From the NCBI GenBank assembly GCA_963798655.1, contig CAWCUH010000003.1, positions 434,001 to 498,000 of the forward strand: a DNA stretch of 64,000 nt, in the 5' to 3' direction. Both the position numbers and the translations under genes were made by a program. Of this stretch, positions 61,029 through 64,000 are shown one piece after another. Origin of the DNA: CAVSMC01 sp963798655. GTDB lineage: Bacteria; Pseudomonadota; Gammaproteobacteria; Burkholderiales; Casimicrobiaceae. The stretch's first letter is position 1. Every line of letters starts with the position of its first letter. The notes under the pieces are model-generated. The model made no database searches. It was not told the origin of the DNA and was given only the letters and a program-made list of their open reading frames with translations.

Positions 61029-61172
61029 GGGCCTCCTTCAAGGCGAACCGCGGGTGCGCGTCGGACGGCGCGCGCTCGACCTATGCTAGACCGCGCGATG
61101 CGCGGGCACAAGCACTGGTAGGCGCTAAGCCGCTGTTGCGGCATGCGTTGTGGTATCCGCGCCGGCGCGCGA

Positions 61173-61625
61173 TTACAGCGACCGAACGACGTCCAGCACT
61201 TCCTCGACATGTCCCGGCACCTTCACGCCGCGCCATTCGCGCACGAGCGAACCGTCCGGTCCGATCAGAAACGTCGAACGCTCGATTCCGCGGACCTTCT
61301 TGCCGTACATGTTCTTCATCTTGATGACGCCAAACTGCCGGCATAGCGCCTCGTCCGCATCGGAGATCAGATCGAACGGAAAGCCCATCTTCGACTTGAA
61401 GCTCTCGTGCGACTTGAGCGAGTCGCGCGACACGCCGGCGATCATCGCCCCGGCGCGCGCGAACTCGTCGTGCAGGTCGCGGAACGCCGCGCCTTCGGTC
61501 GTGCATCCGGGCGTGTTGTCCTTCGGATAGAAGTACAGAACCACCTTCCTTCCCTTCTGGTCCGAAAGCCGGAACGTGCCGGCCGTCGACGGCGCTTCGA
61601 AATCGGCGATCTTCGGTGCGGACAT
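61173..61625 (-). CDS. bcp: Thiol peroxidase, Bcp/PrxQ family peroxiredoxin
   Basis: A 150-residue peroxiredoxin that reduces hydroperoxides. The peroxidatic Cys41 lies in PKDNTPGCTTEGAAFRDLHD. No Cys occurs five residues later, as in E. coli Bcp, but a Cys in DADEALCRQFGV could be the resolving residue, as in other PrxQ proteins. ATG 61625 is preferred to 61643 because AAGGAAG precedes it at good spacing. It lies 19 bases downstream of arnD. Confidence 0.92.
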   Translation of the reverse strand: MSAPKIADFEAPSTAGTFRLSDQKGRKVVLYFYPKDNTPGCTTEGAAFRDLHDEFARAGAMIAGVSRDSLKSHESFKSKMGFPFDLISDADEALCRQFGVIKMKNMYGKKVRGIERSTFLIGPDGSLVREWRGVKVPGHVEEVLDVVRSL

Positions 61626-61644
61626 CGTCTTCCTTTCGTTCAAC

Positions 61645-62580
61645 TCATGCGGCTTGCGCGAGATCGACGTCGGCGAGGAACTCGGCTCCCTGCACGAGCA
61701 GCGCGCCGCTGCGTCCGTCGACCGTGCCGAGGCCCACCTCGCAGCGTGGCAGCGCCATCGGCTGCAGCGTGTCGTAGAGCATTCGCGTCGGGCCGAGCCG
61801 CCACCCCTGCGCTTTCCACCCGATCAGCAGCTGCTCGAACGCCGGCGCGAGGCGCATCCCTTCGAGCTCGGCGTGCAGCGTGAAGACATGGCCTGCCGGC
61901 GCCGGTTCCCCGGTTCGTGCGAGCAGGTGGGCGGCGACGTTGTCCTCGCCGATGCCGTCGAGGCCGATCATCTCGTCGAGTGTCGGCAGCGTCGTCGGCA
62001 GCTGCGCGCAGCGGATCAGCTCGGCATTCGCGACCGGCAAATGCGGATAGCTGCCGCGCCCGTCGGAACAATAGTCGAACCCGAGCCGCTGCGTGAGGCG
62101 CAACGCGTGCGGATTCATCTGCCAGCCGGCGGCGCCGTGCGTTGCCGGCGGCGTCTTGAACACGTCGGTGAAGCGGTCGCACGCGAGCTGCATCTGGCGC
62201 GTCGTCCAGCGCGCGTCGGCGTCGACGACGCCGTCCTGCCAGCCGACGTGGTCCCACGTATGGATGCCGACCTCGAAGCCTTCGTCGCGCACCGCGCGCA
62301 TCGTATCCGCCGCGCGGCGGCCGATGTCCGGCGCGGGCAGCAGCGTTCCGTACAGCAGCGTGCGAACGCCGTAGTGGCGAATGACCGACGTGCGCCGAAC
62401 CTTGCCGACGAAGCCCTTGCGAAAGACGCGCTTGATCGCGCGGCCGGTATGATCGGGCCCAAGCGAGAACAAAAACGTCGCGCCCACTTCGTGCTTCTTC
62501 AGCAGCGCCACCAGGTTGGGCACGCCTTCACGCGTGCCGCGCAGCGTGTCGACGTCGATCTTGAGTGCGAGAATGGACAT
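61645..62580 (-). CDS. arnD: Polysaccharide deacetylase ArnD-like deformylase
   Basis: A 311-residue NodB-fold hydrolase. MSILALKIDVDTLRGTREGV is the characteristic ArnD start with the metal Asp (ALKIDVDT). GIHTWDHVGWQD carries the two metal His, and WQMNPHALRLTQRLGFDYCS follows. ArnD removes formyl from 4-formamido-arabinose on undecaprenyl phosphate in the aminoarabinose lipid A pathway, giving polymyxin resistance. It lies downstream of the ArnA-type dehydrogenase gene, from which it is separated by a repeat cluster. Confidence 0.9.
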   Translation of the reverse strand: MSILALKIDVDTLRGTREGVPNLVALLKKHEVGATFLFSLGPDHTGRAIKRVFRKGFVGKVRRTSVIRHYGVRTLLYGTLLPAPDIGRRAADTMRAVRDEGFEVGIHTWDHVGWQDGVVDADARWTTRQMQLACDRFTDVFKTPPATHGAAGWQMNPHALRLTQRLGFDYCSDGRGSYPHLPVANAELIRCAQLPTTLPTLDEMIGLDGIGEDNVAAHLLARTGEPAPAGHVFTLHAELEGMRLAPAFEQLLIGWKAQGWRLGPTRMLYDTLQPMALPRCEVGLGTVDGRSGALLVQGAEFLADVDLAQAA

Positions 62581-62604
62581 GGGGCGTCGACGCAGCGCGA
62601 AAAC

Positions 62605-62718
62605 GAGGGTCAGAGTGCAGTCTCCCGCAGTCGCCGCATGTATGTCCACCCTCGTGGAAACTGCACTCTGACCCTCATTTGCGCGCGCCGAGTGTTGGGA
62701 AAGGGCACTCTGACCCTC
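62605..62718. repeat. Inverted and direct copies of a GAGGGTCAGAGTGC repeat
   Basis: Perfect 17-base arms GAGGGTCAGAGTGCAGT (62605-62621) and ACTGCACTCTGACCCTC (62660-62676) form an inverted repeat. A third partial copy, GCACTCTGACCCTC, lies at 62705-62718. It fills the gap between arnD and the upstream dehydrogenase gene and resembles palindromes mobilised by RAYT transposases. Confidence 0.85.
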
Positions 62719-62725
62719 GCTCGGG

Positions 62726-63769
62726 TCATTCGACCAGCGCGCGCGCCGAGGCCACGTGGCCGCGATACGCGTCGAAGATGCGCGCGAGCGCGTCGTCCAT
62801 GGCGACCTTCGGCGCCCAGCCGAGGTCGGCGCAGGTGTTGTCGATCTTCGGCACGCGGTTCTGCACGTCCTGGTAGCCCTTGCCGTAATAGTCGGCGGAC
62901 GTCGTCTCGACGATTCGCACGGCCTGCGCCGTTTCCCGATATTCGGGATAGCGCTTCGCGAGATCGAGCATCATCGTCGCGAGCTCGCGCACGGAGTAGT
63001 TGTTGCGCGGGTTGCCGATATTGTAGATCCTGCCGCTCGCGACGCCGGCGGGATTGTCGATGATCGTCATCAACGCCGCGATGCCGTCGTCGATGTACGT
63101 GAACGCGCGCTTCTGCGTGCCGCCGTCGACGAGCTTGATCGGCTCGCCGCGAACGATATGGCCGAGGAATTGCGTGATCACCCGCGAGCTGCCTTCCTTC
63201 GCGGTGTTGATCGAGTCGAGGCCCGCGCCGATCCAGTTGAACGGCCGGAACAGCGTGTAGTCGAGCCCTTGCTCCATGCCGTAGGCGTGGATGACGCGGT
63301 CCATCAGCTGCTTCGCGCACGAATAGATCCAGCGCGGCTTGTTGATCGGACCGAGCACGAGCTCGGAGCTCTCGGCATCGAACGCCTCGTCGTGGCACAT
63401 GCCGTAGACCTCGGACGTCGACGGAAACACGATGCGCTTCCTGTGCCGTACGCAGGCGCGCACGATCGGCAGGTTCGCCTCGAAATCGAGCTCGAACACG
63501 CGCAGCGGCTCGCGCACGTACGTCGCCGGAGTCGCGATCGCGACCAGCGGCAGCACGGTGTCGCATTTCTTGATGTGGTACTCGATCCACTCCTTGTTGA
63601 TGGTGATGTCGCCTTCGAAGAAGCGAAAGCGCGGATCGGACATCAGATCCGAGATGCGGTCGGTCTGCATGTCCATGCCGTAGATGTCCCAGTCCGTGTC
63701 GGCGAGGATTCGCTTCGACAGGTGATGGCCGATGAAGCCGTTGACGCCGAGGATCAGGATTTTTCGCAT
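62726..63769 (-). CDS. UDP-4-keto-pentose/UDP-xylose synthase (ArnA dehydrogenase-domain type)
   Basis: A 347-residue SDR-superfamily enzyme. The NAD motif is GVNGFIGHHL at residues 8-17. The YxxxK catalytic pair is in WIYSCAKQLMDRVIHAYG, and the FPSTSEVYGM segment supplies Ser/Thr. This is the decarboxylating half of ArnA as a stand-alone protein: UDP-glucuronate to UDP-4-keto-arabinose (or UDP-xylose in some bacteria). The frame also reads RPFNWIGAGLDSINTAKEGS, typical of this group. It is upstream of arnD in the same direction and downstream of a formyltransferase fragment, which fits an L-Ara4N operon. Confidence 0.9.
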   Translation of the reverse strand: MRKILILGVNGFIGHHLSKRILADTDWDIYGMDMQTDRISDLMSDPRFRFFEGDITINKEWIEYHIKKCDTVLPLVAIATPATYVREPLRVFELDFEANLPIVRACVRHRKRIVFPSTSEVYGMCHDEAFDAESSELVLGPINKPRWIYSCAKQLMDRVIHAYGMEQGLDYTLFRPFNWIGAGLDSINTAKEGSSRVITQFLGHIVRGEPIKLVDGGTQKRAFTYIDDGIAALMTIIDNPAGVASGRIYNIGNPRNNYSVRELATMMLDLAKRYPEYRETAQAVRIVETTSADYYGKGYQDVQNRVPKIDNTCADLGWAPKVAMDDALARIFDAYRGHVASARALVE

Positions 63770-63837
63770 GGAAGCCGATCGGCGCGCGCGAATCGCGCGG
63801 CAAGCGCTATTTTACGTTAAGGCGACCGCCTTGCCGG

Positions 63838-64000
63838 TCAGGTCGCGAGCAGCAGCGGCGCGCTGCCGAAGCGAGCGACCAGCGTAGCCGCGTCGACGAT
63901 CTCGCCGTCGATCTCGAGTGCGAGCACGGCGAGCGTGCCGCCGCCGCCGCAGTGCGCGCGCAGCTCTCCGCGCGCCGTCGCGAGCGTCGGCGCGAGCGTC
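63838..64000 (-). CDS. Probable formyltransferase, C-terminal end (gene runs past the window)
   Basis: The last 53 residues of a protein transcribed towards the arn genes; its start lies beyond the window. The visible segment has a GELRAHCGGGGTLAVLALEI then DGEIVDAATLVARFG pattern. This resembles the C-terminal beta-barrel of formyltransferases (Fmt/ArnA type), which pair with the neighbouring decarboxylase and ArnD in aminoarabinose synthesis. It is 68 bases upstream of the dehydrogenase gene. The call rests on context and a short segment. Confidence 0.5.
   Translation of the reverse strand, partial: TLAPTLATARGELRAHCGGGGTLAVLALEIDGEIVDAATLVARFGSAPLLLAT

Overview
The window is high-GC bacterial chromosome from a betaproteobacterium, most likely Burkholderiales or a close relative. 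The evidence is the gene order rpsF-priB-rpsR-rplI-dnaB, the TRAP and ABC_sub_bind-type binding proteins, a UDP-4-keto-pentose/UDP-xylose synthase of the ArnA-dehydrogenase type beside arnD, GlcDEF, and several families of short palindromic intergenic repeats. No rRNA, tRNA, prophage, insertion sequence or CRISPR array was seen. The exact genus cannot be read from the sequence. Region by region: 1-2862 is a catabolic/efflux stretch (aldehyde dehydrogenase end, SDR, VOC protein, Bcr/CflA-type MFS pump). Positions 2897-5126 are an odd segment bounded by a perfect 19-bp direct repeat. It holds a multiply frameshifted secreted-protein pseudogene, about 0.5 kb without a recognisable gene, and a flavin monooxygenase. 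Positions 5194-10394 carry, on the minus strand, an ABC-type binding protein and a TRAP transporter/CoA-transferase operon. Divergent from it, 10559-16990 is a 2-hydroxyacid oxidation cluster: glcD, a second FAD-linked D-lactate dehydrogenase-like gene, a GST, glcE, glcF and a thioesterase. Positions 17127-21947 hold a GNAT gene, an S9 peptidase, ispD, ispF and a TPR protein. Positions 21962-28411 hold two signalling systems: an OmpR/EnvZ-type pair divergent from a Spy/CpxP-like gene with a CpxR-like box between them, and a NarL-type regulator followed by a hybrid kinase. Positions 28603-30758 carry an M48 protease (minus) and moaC (plus). Positions 30892-38843 look like one uronate/sugar-acid uptake and catabolism operon: FadR-type regulator, four ABC transporter genes, a mannitol-dehydrogenase-family reductase and glucuronate isomerase. 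The isomerase gene uxaC is frameshifted as read. Positions 38873-47831 contain a small hypothetical gene, a Crp-like regulator, LysR with divergent pirin and DoxX, dtd, an aminotransferase, a zinc-aminopeptidase-like lipoprotein, xthA and fumC. The most striking locus is 48002-53521. A strong sigma70 promoter drives rpsF-priB-rpsR-rplI, followed by a dnaB gene with two inteins. Intein 1 interrupts the Walker A motif. It starts with Ala but has the Trp/Cys/Thr set of class 3 inteins. Intein 2 starts with Cys (class 1) and sits in the DLRE/SGAIEQ motif. Both carry LAGLIDADG-type endonuclease blocks, and removing both leaves a normal 455-residue helicase. Downstream, 53527-57756 is a three-gene glycosylation-like cassette: a glycosyltransferase, a SEC-C/TPR/GT2 fusion, and a zinc-ribbon/SAM methyltransferase. 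On the minus strand follow a TPR-GGDEF diguanylate cyclase, a PIN-PhoH ATPase, a Bcp peroxiredoxin, and a lipid A aminoarabinose set: arnD, the ArnA-type dehydrogenase and the end of a probable formyltransferase.
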